From: Paracoccaceae bacterium
GTDB taxonomy: Bacteria > Pseudomonadota > Alphaproteobacteria > Rhodobacterales > Rhodobacteraceae
Length of the DNA stretch: 64,000 nt
Direction of reading: 5' to 3'
Assembly: GCA_002697345.1 (NCBI GenBank)
Contig: NZVE01000074.1
Coordinates: 1 to 64,000, forward strand
Shown: in pieces, positions 1 through 9,145 of the stretch
Position numbering within the stretch: the first letter of the stretch is position 1
How the letters are laid out: each line of letters begins with the position of its first letter
Notes under the pieces: generated by a model
Database searches by the model: none
Seen by the model: the letters and a program-made list of their open reading frames with translations, nothing else
Told to the model about the DNA's origin: nothing
Translations under genes and position numbers: made by a program

Positions 1-184
1 CCTGAATATTGCTCCCTAGACCAATAGAGATATGATCATTATCTCCTCTAACAGTAGAGCCAAACCAAATTGACACCAGATCTTGTATTTCCACATTTCC
101 AATCACATTTGAATCTGGGGCAAGCCAGAAACTATCACTATCTGGAACATTAGGTTTAATAGAATTCAATGAGAAAAGTGTCAT
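1..184 (-). CDS. Gamma-carbonic anhydrase / hexapeptide-repeat family protein (partial, N-terminus only)
   Basis: The gene runs off the left edge, so only the first 61 codons are visible. Its ATG lies on the reverse strand at 184 and shares one base with the gmk stop (TAATG), so the two are translationally coupled. The visible protein contains FWLAPDSNVIG followed by VSIWFGSTVRGDND and ISIGLGSNIQ. These are the hallmark opening turns of the left-handed beta-helix of YrdA/PaaY/CaiE-type gamma-carbonic anhydrases. The family binds zinc through histidines in later turns, which lie outside the window, so catalytic activity cannot be judged. Family membership is seen in the sequence; the enzymatic role is inference. 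Confidence 0.8.
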   Translation of the reverse strand, partial: MTLFSLNSIKPNVPDSDSFWLAPDSNVIGNVEIQDLVSIWFGSTVRGDNDHISIGLGSNIQ

Positions 185-825
185 TATGACTTAAGATCAA
201 CTTCGTTATAAAGATTAGAAACCAAACCTTCTAAAGTTAATTGTCGACATTTTTTAAGGCGCTCCGCTTTTAAAATATTTTTTAAATCCTCTTCAGTGTC
301 ATCTAGCTTTCTATTGACTAAGCAATAATCATACTCGGCCCAATGGTTTATTTCTTCTCGACATTTTTCCATTCTATTTTGAATTACCTCATCTGTATCT
401 TGTCCCCTTCCCCTCAACCGTTCTTGAAGTTCTTTCAGCGAAGGTGGTAAAATAAAAATTGAGACAACGTCACTTGCTAATCCTGAGTTTCGAATTTGTT
501 GACCTCCCTGCCAATCAATATCAAAAATAACATCTTTACCCTCAACGATTGTATTTTCGACTACTTCCCGTGGCGAACCATAAAAATTACCAAACACCTC
601 GGCGTATTCAAGCATTTCATTATTATCTACCATTTGTACAAACTCATTGTGAGAGCGAAAAAAATATTCCCTTCCCTCTATTTCGCCAGCTCTAGGATTG
701 CGCGTCGTAGCGGAAACAGAAAAAGATAAAGTATTGTCCCAATTCATTAAACGTCGCGCAAGTGTAGATTTTCCAGCTCCTGATGGAGAGCTCAAAATAA
801 ATAATATACCTCTACGACTTTGCAT
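184..825 (-). CDS. gmk: Guanylate kinase
   Basis: Phosphorylates GMP to GDP with ATP in the cytosol. The 213-residue length is normal for the family. The P-loop reads SSPSGAGKST near residues 12-21. It is followed by the guanylate-binding signature around SATTRNPRAGEIEGREYFF and the segment DVIFDIDWQGGQQIR, which is diagnostic of Gmk. The downstream carbonic-anhydrase-like gene overlaps its stop by one base. The gene is an essential, single-copy housekeeping gene in most bacteria. Confidence 0.96.
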   Translation of the reverse strand: MQSRRGILFILSSPSGAGKSTLARRLMNWDNTLSFSVSATTRNPRAGEIEGREYFFRSHNEFVQMVDNNEMLEYAEVFGNFYGSPREVVENTIVEGKDVIFDIDWQGGQQIRNSGLASDVVSIFILPPSLKELQERLRGRGQDTDEVIQNRMEKCREEINHWAEYDYCLVNRKLDDTEEDLKNILKAERLKKCRQLTLEGLVSNLYNEVDLKS

Positions 826-899
826 TTATTATACCACATTTGAAAATAAACTATTAAACTTACCTATATTACCAAAAAAAGTTCTAAAAAAGTTAAGGT

Positions 900-2273
900 C
901 TACACCTTTTCAGCATTTAACTGGTTGGATTTTAAACGAGCTAACTCTTCAGAAACAAGGAATGCCAACTCTAGAGCCTGAGAAGCATTGAGTCTAGGAT
1001 CACAAGCAGTATGATAACGGTCAGATAAATCTTCATCTGTAATGTCTCGAACTCCCCCAGTACATTCAGTCACATCTTGCCCAGTCATTTCAAAGTGAAC
1101 TCCTCCAGGGACAGTATTTTCTAAACGATGTATTTCAAAAAACTCCTTAACCTCTTTTAACACGCTATCAAAAGTTCTAGTTTTATACCCAGAGATCGAC
1201 TTTATTGTATTTCCATGCATCGGATCACAACACCAAACCACTTTTGCTCCTTCTTCTTTTACACATTTAATAAGTTTGGGTAAATAGTCCTGAACTTTTC
1301 CCGCGCCAAAGCGAGCAATTAAAGTTACTCTTCCTCCTTCATTTTGAGGGTTCAGTATACTTAATAGTAACTTAAGATCTTCAACTGTCGTAGATGGTCC
1401 ACATTTTAATCCAATTGGGTTTTGCACTCCCTTTGCAAACTCCACATGTGCCCCTGATGGTTGTCTAGTTCTATCCCCAATCCAAATCATATGACCTGAA
1501 CCTGCCAATGGAAGTCCTGTTGTTGAGTCAATCCGTGCTAATGCCTCTTCATATTCTAATAATAAGGCTTCATGACTGGTATAAAAATCAACCGAATTAA
1601 GTTCAGAACTATTACTGCCACTTACTCCTGCAGCGGACATAAAATCAATACTGTCTTGAATGCGAGATGCCATATCTCTATATCGAGATGCCCTTTCTTC
1701 ATCAGTAAAGCCCAATGTCCACGAGTGGACATGATTGATATCAGCAAATCCTCCTTTAGAAAATGCACGTAGTAAATTTAATGACGCTGCTGATTGAGTA
1801 TATGCTTGAAGCATTCTTTTTGGGTCTGGGACTCTTGACTCTTTATTAAACTCAAGACCATTAATTATATCACCTCTATAAATGGGGAGCTCAACTTCGT
1901 TTATTTTTTCTGTAGGTGCAGATCGTGGTTTAGCAAACTGTCCAGCAATCCTACCAATCTTAACCACAGGAACTTTCGCACCATAAGTTAATACCATTGC
2001 CATTTGGAGCATAACCTTAAAAGTATCTCTTATGCTATCCGCTGAAAACTCGTTAAAACTTTCAGCACAATCACCACCTTGTAACAAAAAAGCCTCCCCT
2101 TTGGAGACAGCTTCCAATTGTTTCTTGAGAGTTCGAGTCTCACCAGCAAATACTAGTGGAGGGTATTTTGATAGAGTTCGCTCAACTTCAGCTAATTCAC
2201 TTTTACTTGGATAATCTGGCATTTGAATTCTTGGGAGTGACCGCCAACTAGCTTTATTCCAATCTATACTCAT
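900..2273 (-). CDS. Class II 3-deoxy-7-phosphoheptulonate synthase (DAHP synthase)
   Basis: Condenses phosphoenolpyruvate and erythrose 4-phosphate in the first step of the shikimate pathway. The 457-residue protein starts [14 protein letters not shown] and carries the plant/mycobacterial type II hallmarks: [11 protein letters not shown] (metal-ligand Cys), [21 protein letters not shown], and the C-terminal [15 protein letters not shown]. An open frame extends 40 codons upstream. I chose the ATG at 2273 because GAGGTG sits about 7 nt before it and family proteins begin here. Class II enzymes are typical of Alphaproteobacteria. It is divergent from the AraC-type regulator. Confidence 0.95.
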   Translation of the reverse strand: MSIDWNKASWRSLPRIQMPDYPSKSELAEVERTLSKYPPLVFAGETRTLKKQLEAVSKGEAFLLQGGDCAESFNEFSADSIRDTFKVMLQMAMVLTYGAKVPVVKIGRIAGQFAKPRSAPTEKINEVELPIYRGDIINGLEFNKESRVPDPKRMLQAYTQSAASLNLLRAFSKGGFADINHVHSWTLGFTDEERASRYRDMASRIQDSIDFMSAAGVSGSNSSELNSVDFYTSHEALLLEYEEALARIDSTTGLPLAGSGHMIWIGDRTRQPSGAHVEFAKGVQNPIGLKCGPSTTVEDLKLLLSILNPQNEGGRVTLIARFGAGKVQDYLPKLIKCVKEEGAKVVWCCDPMHGNTIKSISGYKTRTFDSVLKEVKEFFEIHRLENTVPGGVHFEMTGQDVTECTGGVRDITDEDLSDRYHTACDPRLNASQALELAFLVSEELARLKSNQLNAEKV

Positions 2274-2421
2274 TTCATCACCTCTAAACCCAATATATAA
2301 ATTAAACTGACTTACTATATAAACCTTATTCTTTGTACTTGCCAATGCCGAATTCTTAGATAGAGATAAGTAACATGGTTTTACTGTAAGCAAATAGAAA
2401 AAGTTGTTTTAGGGAGCGAGC

Positions 2422-3438
2422 TTGGTACAATTGATCTCATCGTCCAAAATCCTAAAAAGTACAGAATCCTTTAAATCTAGGAATTTTGTTTTTGCGCTAA
2501 TAGATAATTTTTCACTGTTATCGTTTGCTGGAGCCGTGGATGCTCTACGTATAGCTAATAGAGTAGCACCTCACTCGTATACCTGGTCCATTACGAGTGA
2601 AACAGGGAATGCCGTCAGTTGTTCTGCAAATATCAGCTACAACGTTGACAATAGCTTTTTAGAACTAGGAAGAGATGATACTATTATTCTATGTGGTGGA
2701 GTAGACATTCAGGTAGCCACAACAAAACGCCTACTTAACTGGCTTCGTAGGGAAGCCCGCAAAGGTGTAAAAATGGTTGCGCTTTGCACTGCCTCTTACT
2801 CGTTAGCAAAAGCCGGTCTCTTGAATGGAAAAAAAGCAACGATACATTGGGAGAACCAAGACAGTTTTTCTGAAGAATTTGAAGAAATAGAGTTAACAAA
2901 GACTGTATTTGTTGTTGATGGCAATCGAATGACTACTGCAGGGGGAACATCGTCTATTGACCTTATGTTACAGCTCATTGCTAATGATCTTGGTGAAGAA
3001 AAAGCGAATTACGTTGCTGACCAATTAATTTACTCCTCCATTAGAACAAATGAAGATCAACAGAGGCTATCTATACCGACTAGAATAGGTGTAAGACACC
3101 CTAAACTTAGTAGGGTTATACAAACTATGGAAATAAATATTGAAGATCCAATAAGCCCTTCAGATTTAGCCACTAACGTTGGAATGTCTACAAGACAACT
3201 TGAACGTCTTTTCCGTAGATACCTTAATAAAAGTCCAAAAAGATACTATATGGGGCTTCGTCTTCAAAAAGCCCGAAACTTATTAATGCAAACAGATATG
3301 AGTGTGATAAATGTTGCTTTATCGTGTGGGTTTTCTTCACCATCGCATTTTTCAAAATGCTATCGCTCACATTATGCAACGACCCCATACAGAGAACGGG
3401 GGACGCATTCAAAAAAAATAAATCTATCAAATTTATAA
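2422..3438 (+). CDS. GlxA-family transcriptional regulator (DJ-1/PfpI domain plus AraC HTH)
   Basis: A 338-residue regulator. Residues about 20-190 form a DJ-1/PfpI-like domain (AGAVDALRIANRV, FILCGG-type strand, ALCTASYSLAKAGLL), and residues about 225-325 an AraC helix-turn-helix (VGMSTRQLERLFRRYL, VALSCGFSSPSHFSKCYRSHY). This architecture is shared by GbdR/CdhR, which sense glycine betaine or carnitine in pseudomonads, and by GlxA regulators of marine Alphaproteobacteria. The likely start is TTG with GGGAG 6-8 nt upstream. No catabolic target gene is adjacent, so the ligand is unknown. Convergent with lpxD, 30 nt apart. Confidence 0.88.
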   Translation: MVQLISSSKILKSTESFKSRNFVFALIDNFSLLSFAGAVDALRIANRVAPHSYTWSITSETGNAVSCSANISYNVDNSFLELGRDDTIILCGGVDIQVATTKRLLNWLRREARKGVKMVALCTASYSLAKAGLLNGKKATIHWENQDSFSEEFEEIELTKTVFVVDGNRMTTAGGTSSIDLMLQLIANDLGEEKANYVADQLIYSSIRTNEDQQRLSIPTRIGVRHPKLSRVIQTMEINIEDPISPSDLATNVGMSTRQLERLFRRYLNKSPKRYYMGLRLQKARNLLMQTDMSVINVALSCGFSSPSHFSKCYRSHYATTPYRERGTHSKKINLSNL

Positions 3439-3468
3439 AAAATTCTAAAGTTTATTTGTATTAGTACT

Positions 3469-4524
3469 CTACTTAGAATTATTTTTCATAAATCGTGGAA
3501 GCCTCCTGAGAGCTTTCTGCATTTCTATATGGGTTTCCATCTTTACTCCTGGGTAACCTAATAAAACGCGCCCTTTAGGTGCATTTGTAAATATTTTTGT
3601 TGCACCCCCAGCGATCACATCATCTCCCACAAAAATATTATCATTAACTCCACATTGACCTCCTAAAATTACCCTGTTTCCTATCTCAGAAGATCCAGCA
3701 ATACCAACCTGTCCACAAATTAAACAATCATTACCTATTCGCACATTATGGCCCACATGAACGAGGTTATCTATTTTGGTTCTGTTACCTATTACTGTAT
3801 TTCTTATTGTACCCCTATCAATAGAAACATTTGATCCAAGCTCAACGTCATCTCCAATTTTAACCGAGCCTAATGAGTAGATTCGAAGCCAGGTTTGTTC
3901 ATTTAATTTATCACGCTTGCCAAGGTTCTTTCGAACTCCCTCAACATCAGCCTCATCTTTGGTTACAAAGGAAAATCCATCTGAACCAATAACAGAACCA
4001 GATTGAACGCGAAAGTTATCTCCGATTATAATACCTTCTTCTATTTGAACACCATTACCAATTATTGAATTTTTTCCAATCTTTGTATGATTTCCGATAG
4101 AAACATGCGATCCAATATTCGCTCCAAATCCAATCTCAACATCAGAACCAATACAAACAAATGCCCCTATATTTGCATCTTTCGGAACATAGGTACTTTT
4201 ATCAATGACTGAAGTTGGGTGAATGCCTGAGTTAGATCCAGGAGTTTTATAAAAAAACTCTGTTAGCTTTGAAATTGCATGTCTGGGCCTATCTATTAAA
4301 ATAGCAGCAGACAAACCAAATTCTTTCCAAGACATACCAGTTAATAAAACAGCTGCTCTTGCTTCCCCACTAGACAGGTCCAAACAGTATTTTTCACTCA
4401 TTGCCAGTGCTAAGGAGTTCACATCTGAATCTATAGGTTCTGAAGCATTAGTAACCCTTAGGGTACCATCGCCTACATATTTTGCACCTAGTGCATTCGC
4501 AATTTCTGCTATCGAATAGCTCAT
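3469..4524 (-). CDS. lpxD: UDP-3-O-acylglucosamine N-acyltransferase
   Basis: Adds the second R-3-hydroxyacyl chain from acyl-ACP to UDP-3-O-acyl-glucosamine in lipid A synthesis. The 351-residue protein has an N-terminal uridine-binding domain (residues about 1-100) and then a long run of hexapeptide repeats (residues about 102-320). The catalytic-region motif [13 protein letters not shown] is present; His259 is the probable general base. A C-terminal helix ([14 protein letters not shown]) matches the LpxD end. It stands alone here rather than beside fabZ and lpxA. Its presence implies an LPS outer membrane. Confidence 0.95.
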   Translation of the reverse strand: MSYSIAEIANALGAKYVGDGTLRVTNASEPIDSDVNSLALAMSEKYCLDLSSGEARAAVLLTGMSWKEFGLSAAILIDRPRHAISKLTEFFYKTPGSNSGIHPTSVIDKSTYVPKDANIGAFVCIGSDVEIGFGANIGSHVSIGNHTKIGKNSIIGNGVQIEEGIIIGDNFRVQSGSVIGSDGFSFVTKDEADVEGVRKNLGKRDKLNEQTWLRIYSLGSVKIGDDVELGSNVSIDRGTIRNTVIGNRTKIDNLVHVGHNVRIGNDCLICGQVGIAGSSEIGNRVILGGQCGVNDNIFVGDDVIAGGATKIFTNAPKGRVLLGYPGVKMETHIEMQKALRRLPRFMKNNSK

Positions 4525-4554
4525 GTATTCCTCTTTATCCCGCAGCGTATTTAC

Positions 4555-6228
4555 TTAAAAGTAACTTTTCTCAATAAGTTTTTCAATCATTAGCGTCTGT
4601 TTTATATTTTCTAAGGACTGATAGATTTCAAAATCTCGTCCATAGATATCTTTCCTATAGCTAACATTACCACGACCCTCACTCCAAGCAGTTAAGTAAA
4701 CTATATGAACAGGAATATCATCTTTTAATGTCAACTTAAATTCTTTTGTATTTTTCAAAAGATACTTCAACACAAAATCAGGGTCCTCTATGTTATCCTT
4801 AAGTATCTCGTAAGCTAGTTTAAAGGGTTCATGTACCCTTACGCAACCATGGCTAAACGCTCTCTCTTCTTCAAGAAACAACTCCTTAGACGGAGAGTCA
4901 TGTAAATAAATATTATGTCTATTTGGTAACATAAACTTAACTTGACCAAGAGGATTATTGATAGAAGGTGGCTGTTTCATTCCATAAGGAAAGTCTTCAT
5001 CAGAAAACTTATCAAAATTTATCAATTCTCGTGAAATGAATTTTCCATTATTATCAGTGAAAAATAATTCACTAGAAGCGTTAATATCTTCTCTTATATC
5101 CGGTAAATATTCTTCAATAACTATTGACTTTGGTACATACCAACTTGGATTAATTACTAAAAACTCTAACTTATTAGAGAATTCAGGTGTAAAAGTGCTG
5201 GGGCTGCTTTTACCAACGACCACCCTACTTTGATAAATAGTTTTCCCCTTGTTAACTATTTTCAATTTAAACTCTGGAATATTAACAACTAGGTATTTAC
5301 CTTCGTAAGGTTTACTTAACCACCTTCTTCTTTCCAAAGAGGCTATAATTAATTTTAGACGTTCAGAGGGAGGAATGTTGATTTCTGCAATTGTAATCTT
5401 TCCTGCTATACCATCTGATTGAAGTCCATGAGCATCTTGAAATTTTTTTATAGCCAACTTCAACTTGCTGTCGTAGATTGGACTATAAGTTTTTTTTAAA
5501 TACCCCATTCTTATTAATCTATTTCTAAGTTTAGTTACTTCTTCTCCACTTTCTCCAGGCTTAAGAATTTCTGCATTTACTAATTTACCCCAGCCACCCA
5601 CTAATAAAATTTTTTCAAGACGAATTTTTTCTCTAATTAACGCCTTATAATCGTCTGTTTTAGGTTGAAGGCTTGCTAAGTGCTGAAATGGATTAGTTAT
5701 GAGAAATTTCATAAAAATTTCCATTAAATTCACTTTTTTTAATTTTAAATCTAATTGAGTAGGTACTTGATTATCACTTTCTAGAGACGCTCGTTCGATT
5801 AATCTCATATTAATTACTTTAGGGTCCAGCACTCCCGTCTTCATATGTTTAACATAAAGAATAAACTTTTTGGCAAACTCAATCTCTAAAATTCCTAATT
5901 CTGATTCTGACTTAAGCTTCTCTATATCACCATAAAGTTTTTGTAGGCCGTATAATTCACTGGGTATGCCGTGGTAATTAGAACCTTCCAAAGCTCTTAA
6001 AAGGGCAGATACCCTACCTTGATTCTTTTGTGTAACAAAGATTGGGTTATAATTTCTACTCGAGTAGAGTTTATTTAAGAATGTATTTTTTTGACTATTT
6101 TGATAGATTGATAATCGTAATGAAACCTGAGCTAAACCTTCATTAGCTCCTCCGTGACCAACAGAAAGTAATAATAGAGCACACGTCCAAATTAACTTAA
6201 ACCATGGTCTTATAAAAATATCTTTCAT
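4555..6228 (-). CDS. L,D-transpeptidase of the YcbB/LdtD type
   Basis: A 557-residue periplasmic murein cross-linking enzyme. It has an N-terminal signal/anchor (WFKLIWTCALLLLSVG), a helical region, a peptidoglycan-binding type 1 repeat at residues about 222-285 (GESGEEVTKLRNRLIRMGYL), and a YkuD catalytic domain at about 305-480. The active-site motif FSHGCVRVHEP contains the nucleophilic cysteine, and IYLHDSPSKELF supplies an upstream conserved histidine. The length and order match YcbB-like enzymes. It is divergent from a DUF882 peptidase gene, which suggests paired control of cell-wall remodelling. Confidence 0.9.
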   Translation of the reverse strand: MKDIFIRPWFKLIWTCALLLLSVGHGGANEGLAQVSLRLSIYQNSQKNTFLNKLYSSRNYNPIFVTQKNQGRVSALLRALEGSNYHGIPSELYGLQKLYGDIEKLKSESELGILEIEFAKKFILYVKHMKTGVLDPKVINMRLIERASLESDNQVPTQLDLKLKKVNLMEIFMKFLITNPFQHLASLQPKTDDYKALIREKIRLEKILLVGGWGKLVNAEILKPGESGEEVTKLRNRLIRMGYLKKTYSPIYDSKLKLAIKKFQDAHGLQSDGIAGKITIAEINIPPSERLKLIIASLERRRWLSKPYEGKYLVVNIPEFKLKIVNKGKTIYQSRVVVGKSSPSTFTPEFSNKLEFLVINPSWYVPKSIVIEEYLPDIREDINASSELFFTDNNGKFISRELINFDKFSDEDFPYGMKQPPSINNPLGQVKFMLPNRHNIYLHDSPSKELFLEEERAFSHGCVRVHEPFKLAYEILKDNIEDPDFVLKYLLKNTKEFKLTLKDDIPVHIVYLTAWSEGRGNVSYRKDIYGRDFEIYQSLENIKQTLMIEKLIEKSYF

Positions 6229-6375
6229 GCAATAAGTCAGTGTAATTAATCCATTAAAGTAAAAAATTATATATATTTTGATTTTGCCAGTTTTTTTTAT
6301 TAGTTGTCTATAAGAATATTTTAAAAATTATTTAACATTAATTTAGTAATTATTTAATAGTGTATAAATAATACT

Positions 6376-6397
6376 ATATTGATTTTATAATCAATAT
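6376..6397. repeat. Perfect 9-bp inverted repeat in divergent promoter region
   Basis: ATATTGATT and AATCAATAT flank a 4-nt loop TTAT, in the AT-rich gap between the L,D-transpeptidase gene and the DUF882 gene and about 75 nt before the latter's start. It could be an operator or a weak hairpin. In sequence this AT-rich, chance symmetry is possible. I see no gene in this 245-bp gap. Confidence 0.4.
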
Positions 6398-6473
6398 TAT
6401 TGGAATATACGAAATCTTAGTGTAATAATAGGTCAACAAATTTATACACTTTAAACAAGAGATATTAATTTAA

Positions 6474-7043
6474 ATGCCAGAAAACAAAATCATTCATTTC
6501 AGAAGGCGATCAATTCTTGGAGTTCTAGGCGCCTCAGTGATTTCTGCAACTCCGGTATATTCAAAAGCGTTTGGTTTCTTGCGCGGTGCCGGAGATGGTA
6601 GAAGAATTAAAATGTATTCGCGAGTGACTGGAGAAAAGATAAATATATATTACGCTATTGACGGCTTATATATATCCGAAGCTATAGATGAGATTAGTCA
6701 TTTTATGAGAGATACTAGAGAGAATAAAGTTAAGAAAATCGACACTCGTACTCTAGATATTATTTCAGCGACACATAATTTAATTGATACTTCAGAAGCA
6801 TACGTACTCAACTCCGGGTATAGAACAAAGAAAACTAATGACAAGTTACGTAGAAGGTCAAAACTAGTTGCACGTAGCTCATTACATGTTACCGGGCAGG
6901 CAGCAGATATAAGTTTAACAAGTAGATCAGTAAAAGAAATAGCAAGAGCTGCCGCGCACTGTTCCGCAGGTGGTGTTGGAAGATATACTCGGGATAACTT
7001 TGTCCATATTGATTGTGGAAGAAAGAGAATTTGGGGGACCTAG
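6474..7043 (+). CDS. DUF882 / peptidase M15-like protein (YcbK family), Tat-type leader
   Basis: A 189-residue exported protein related to D,D- or L,D-carboxypeptidases of family M15. The N-terminus FRRRSILGVLGASVISATPVYS resembles a twin-arginine leader. The mature part contains NSGYRTKKTNDKL, SSLHVTGQAADIS and DNFVHIDCG. The SxxHxxGxAxD and final H motifs are the predicted zinc ligands of YcbK/DUF882. The divergent neighbour is an L,D-transpeptidase, consistent with a role in murein trimming. The substrate bond is not predictable from the sequence. Confidence 0.85.
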   Translation: MPENKIIHFRRRSILGVLGASVISATPVYSKAFGFLRGAGDGRRIKMYSRVTGEKINIYYAIDGLYISEAIDEISHFMRDTRENKVKKIDTRTLDIISATHNLIDTSEAYVLNSGYRTKKTNDKLRRRSKLVARSSLHVTGQAADISLTSRSVKEIARAAAHCSAGGVGRYTRDNFVHIDCGRKRIWGT

Positions 7044-7157
7044 GGTTAATAAAAATTTGTATTAGAAAATGGAATATAAGTTAATATCACGGGTTCTAGG
7101 GCTTTATATTATGTGCCTGTTATAAAAGAAGTTAATCAAGTTTTTATAAAGGTTAAG

Positions 7158-8027
7158 ATGACAATAAAAGTCCCAATTTTACCAAATCCCAGTGACCCAA
7201 TGCTTACAAAGAGGGTAACAGGGGTTGATCAAAATGGAGTTCTTCAGGAGTTACCTGTAGTAGAAGAAAGACCCTTAACAATCTTCTTGAATTCGCAAGA
7301 AATCATAACAGCGATGACAATTGGAGATTATCCGGACTATCTAGCTATTGGTTTTTTATTAAATCAGAAAATGCTATTATTTGATGATAGAATTGAAAAA
7401 ATTGACTACGACGAAGATCTTCAAACAATCGTTATTAGGACTCTTCGAAAAACTAGTTATGAAAAAAAACTACAACAAAAAACAAGAACATCAGGCTGTG
7501 CAGTCGGAACCGTTTTTGGAGATATGCTGGAAGGTCTTGATGATGTAGAATTATCTAAAAATAAAGTAAAAACAAGTTGGATATATGCACTTGCAAAAAA
7601 AATTAACACGACACCTTCACTTTACTTAAGTGCGGGAGCTATTCATGGAACTGTTCTATGTGAAAAATCTACTCCCTTGATTTATATGGAGGATGTTGGA
7701 CGGCATAATGCAGTAGATAAGATCTCTGGATGGATGTTTATTAATGGAATTAAAGCATCAGACAAAATATTATATACCACAGGGCGCTTAACCTCTGAGA
7801 TGATCATTAAGTCAGCGCTTATGGGAATTCCTACCTTAATATCACGCTCTGGTTTTACAGCATGGGGTGTAGAGATCGCAAATAATCTTGGGATGACTTT
7901 GATAGGGAGGCTCCGTGGCCGTAGATTTATATGCTTATCAGGAGAAAAAAGATTAGTAAGGGACGCTGATCCAAAAGTTATCTCAGATGAAAAACCTAAG
8001 GATAACAGAAAGGCTGGTAATGATTGA
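7158..8027 (+). CDS. fdhD: Formate dehydrogenase accessory sulfurtransferase FdhD
   Basis: FdhD passes sulfur to the molybdenum/tungsten bis-MGD cofactor of formate dehydrogenases. Family blocks visible are ERPLTIFLNSQEI, YLAIGFLLNQ, EDVGRHNAVDK (MEDVGRHNA), YTTGRLTSEMI and LISRSGFTAWGVEIA. I chose the ATG at 7158 (289 residues) because an AAAGG precedes it; an in-frame GTG at 7113 is less likely. Where E. coli FdhD has a CxxC pair, this protein shows TSGCAVGTVF with a single cysteine (Cys114). It overlaps mobA (ATGATTGA) and opens the Mo/W cofactor run. The probable client is the formate dehydrogenase at 41-46 kb. Confidence 0.93.
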   Translation: MTIKVPILPNPSDPMLTKRVTGVDQNGVLQELPVVEERPLTIFLNSQEIITAMTIGDYPDYLAIGFLLNQKMLLFDDRIEKIDYDEDLQTIVIRTLRKTSYEKKLQQKTRTSGCAVGTVFGDMLEGLDDVELSKNKVKTSWIYALAKKINTTPSLYLSAGAIHGTVLCEKSTPLIYMEDVGRHNAVDKISGWMFINGIKASDKILYTTGRLTSEMIIKSALMGIPTLISRSGFTAWGVEIANNLGMTLIGRLRGRRFICLSGEKRLVRDADPKVISDEKPKDNRKAGND

Positions 8028-8649
8028 TGAAAGTAAAATCTTAGGTGTCATTTTGGCCGGTGGAAAAGGGACGCGGATGGGTGGAGAGGAAAAAGGATTA
8101 ATAAGATTAAATAATAAATCTCTTATCGAATACAGTATTGAAAGACTAAAACCACAAGTAAATAACCTTGTGATAAACGCCAATAATAACTTGAAGAAAT
8201 ATAGTAGATTTAACATACCAATAGTACCAGATTCATTGTCAGGTTTTTTGGGTCCTTTAGCAGGTGTTTTGGCAGGGTTAGATTATGCCGATCAAAAAGG
8301 TTATACTCACATAGTCACCGTAGCAGCAGATACACCTTTTTTCCCTAAAAATTTAGTTTCATTATTTTTGATGACAGCAAAAAACTATAACGGCCTAACT
8401 ATTGCAACGACACAAAATAAAAACAGTAGGATCCAAAGACACCCAACCTTTGGCATCTGGCCATGCAACTTAAGAGAAAACCTTCAAACCCATATAGAAA
8501 ACGGATTACGAAAAATAGTAATATGGACTGAAAAGCATAACGCTGGAGAAACGTTATTTGAGGGTAATAAAAACTTAGATCCATTCTTTAATATCAACAC
8601 ACCTGCAGACTTAAATACTGCAAAAGCGGTACTGGAAAACTACAAATGA
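8020..8649 (+). CDS. mobA: Molybdenum cofactor guanylyltransferase MobA
   Basis: Attaches GMP to molybdopterin to make the guanine dinucleotide cofactor needed by DMSO-reductase-family enzymes such as formate dehydrogenase. The 209-residue protein has the nucleotide-binding loop ILGVILAGGKGTRMGGEEKGL, the segment VAADTPFFP and the C-terminal PFFNINTPADL typical of MobA. The start at 8020 is supported by AAAGG 6 nt upstream and a short overlap with fdhD; an 11-codon longer frame exists. It is followed without a gap by mobB. Confidence 0.93.
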   Translation: MIDESKILGVILAGGKGTRMGGEEKGLIRLNNKSLIEYSIERLKPQVNNLVINANNNLKKYSRFNIPIVPDSLSGFLGPLAGVLAGLDYADQKGYTHIVTVAADTPFFPKNLVSLFLMTAKNYNGLTIATTQNKNSRIQRHPTFGIWPCNLRENLQTHIENGLRKIVIWTEKHNAGETLFEGNKNLDPFFNINTPADLNTAKAVLENYK

Positions 8650-9140
8650 AAATCTATGGAGTGACGGGTGGTAAAAATACAGGAAAAACTGGTTTGATCG
8701 AACGTCTTGTTAAAGAGTTTGTTAATAGGGGGGTTACAGTTTCAACAATTAAACATGCCCATCATGATACAGACATTGATCAGCCCGGTCGTGACAGCCA
8801 TAGGCATAGAGAAGCTGGTGCTCACCAGGTGGTTTTATCAACAAAACACCGTTGGGCAATAATGACCGAATTACGTGACGCTCCAGAGGTAGACCTAAAA
8901 AGCATAATTCGGTCGCTTGAACCTGTCCAGTTAACTCTAATTGAGGGGTATAAAAATGAACCTCATCCAAAAATTGAAACTTTTCGTCTCACCATAAGTA
9001 AACCTTTGCTCGCTTTAACTAACTCATCTATTAAAGGAATAGCCTCAGATTCTCCAATACCGGGTCTTGAGATTCCTATTTTTGATTTGAATGATACCGA
9101 AAAAATTGCTGATTTTATATCTGAAGAAGTGAGGTTGTAG
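8646..9140 (+). CDS. mobB: Molybdopterin-guanine dinucleotide biosynthesis adaptor MobB
   Basis: A 164-residue GTP-binding partner of MobA. The P-loop GVTGGKNTGKTGLIERL is at the N-terminus. It is followed by TIKHAHHDTDIDQPGRDSHRHREAGA, the family-specific switch region, and LTLIEGYKNEPHPKIE. Its start overlaps the mobA stop (ATGA-type), so it is co-transcribed and probably translationally coupled. Confidence 0.94.
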   Translation: MKIYGVTGGKNTGKTGLIERLVKEFVNRGVTVSTIKHAHHDTDIDQPGRDSHRHREAGAHQVVLSTKHRWAIMTELRDAPEVDLKSIIRSLEPVQLTLIEGYKNEPHPKIETFRLTISKPLLALTNSSIKGIASDSPIPGLEIPIFDLNDTEKIADFISEEVRL

Positions 9141-9145
9141 GGCAT

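Noticed and set aside
7113..7157. Upstream GTG start for fdhD
   Set aside because: The added residues do not look like FdhD, and the AAAGG site is spaced for the ATG at 7158.
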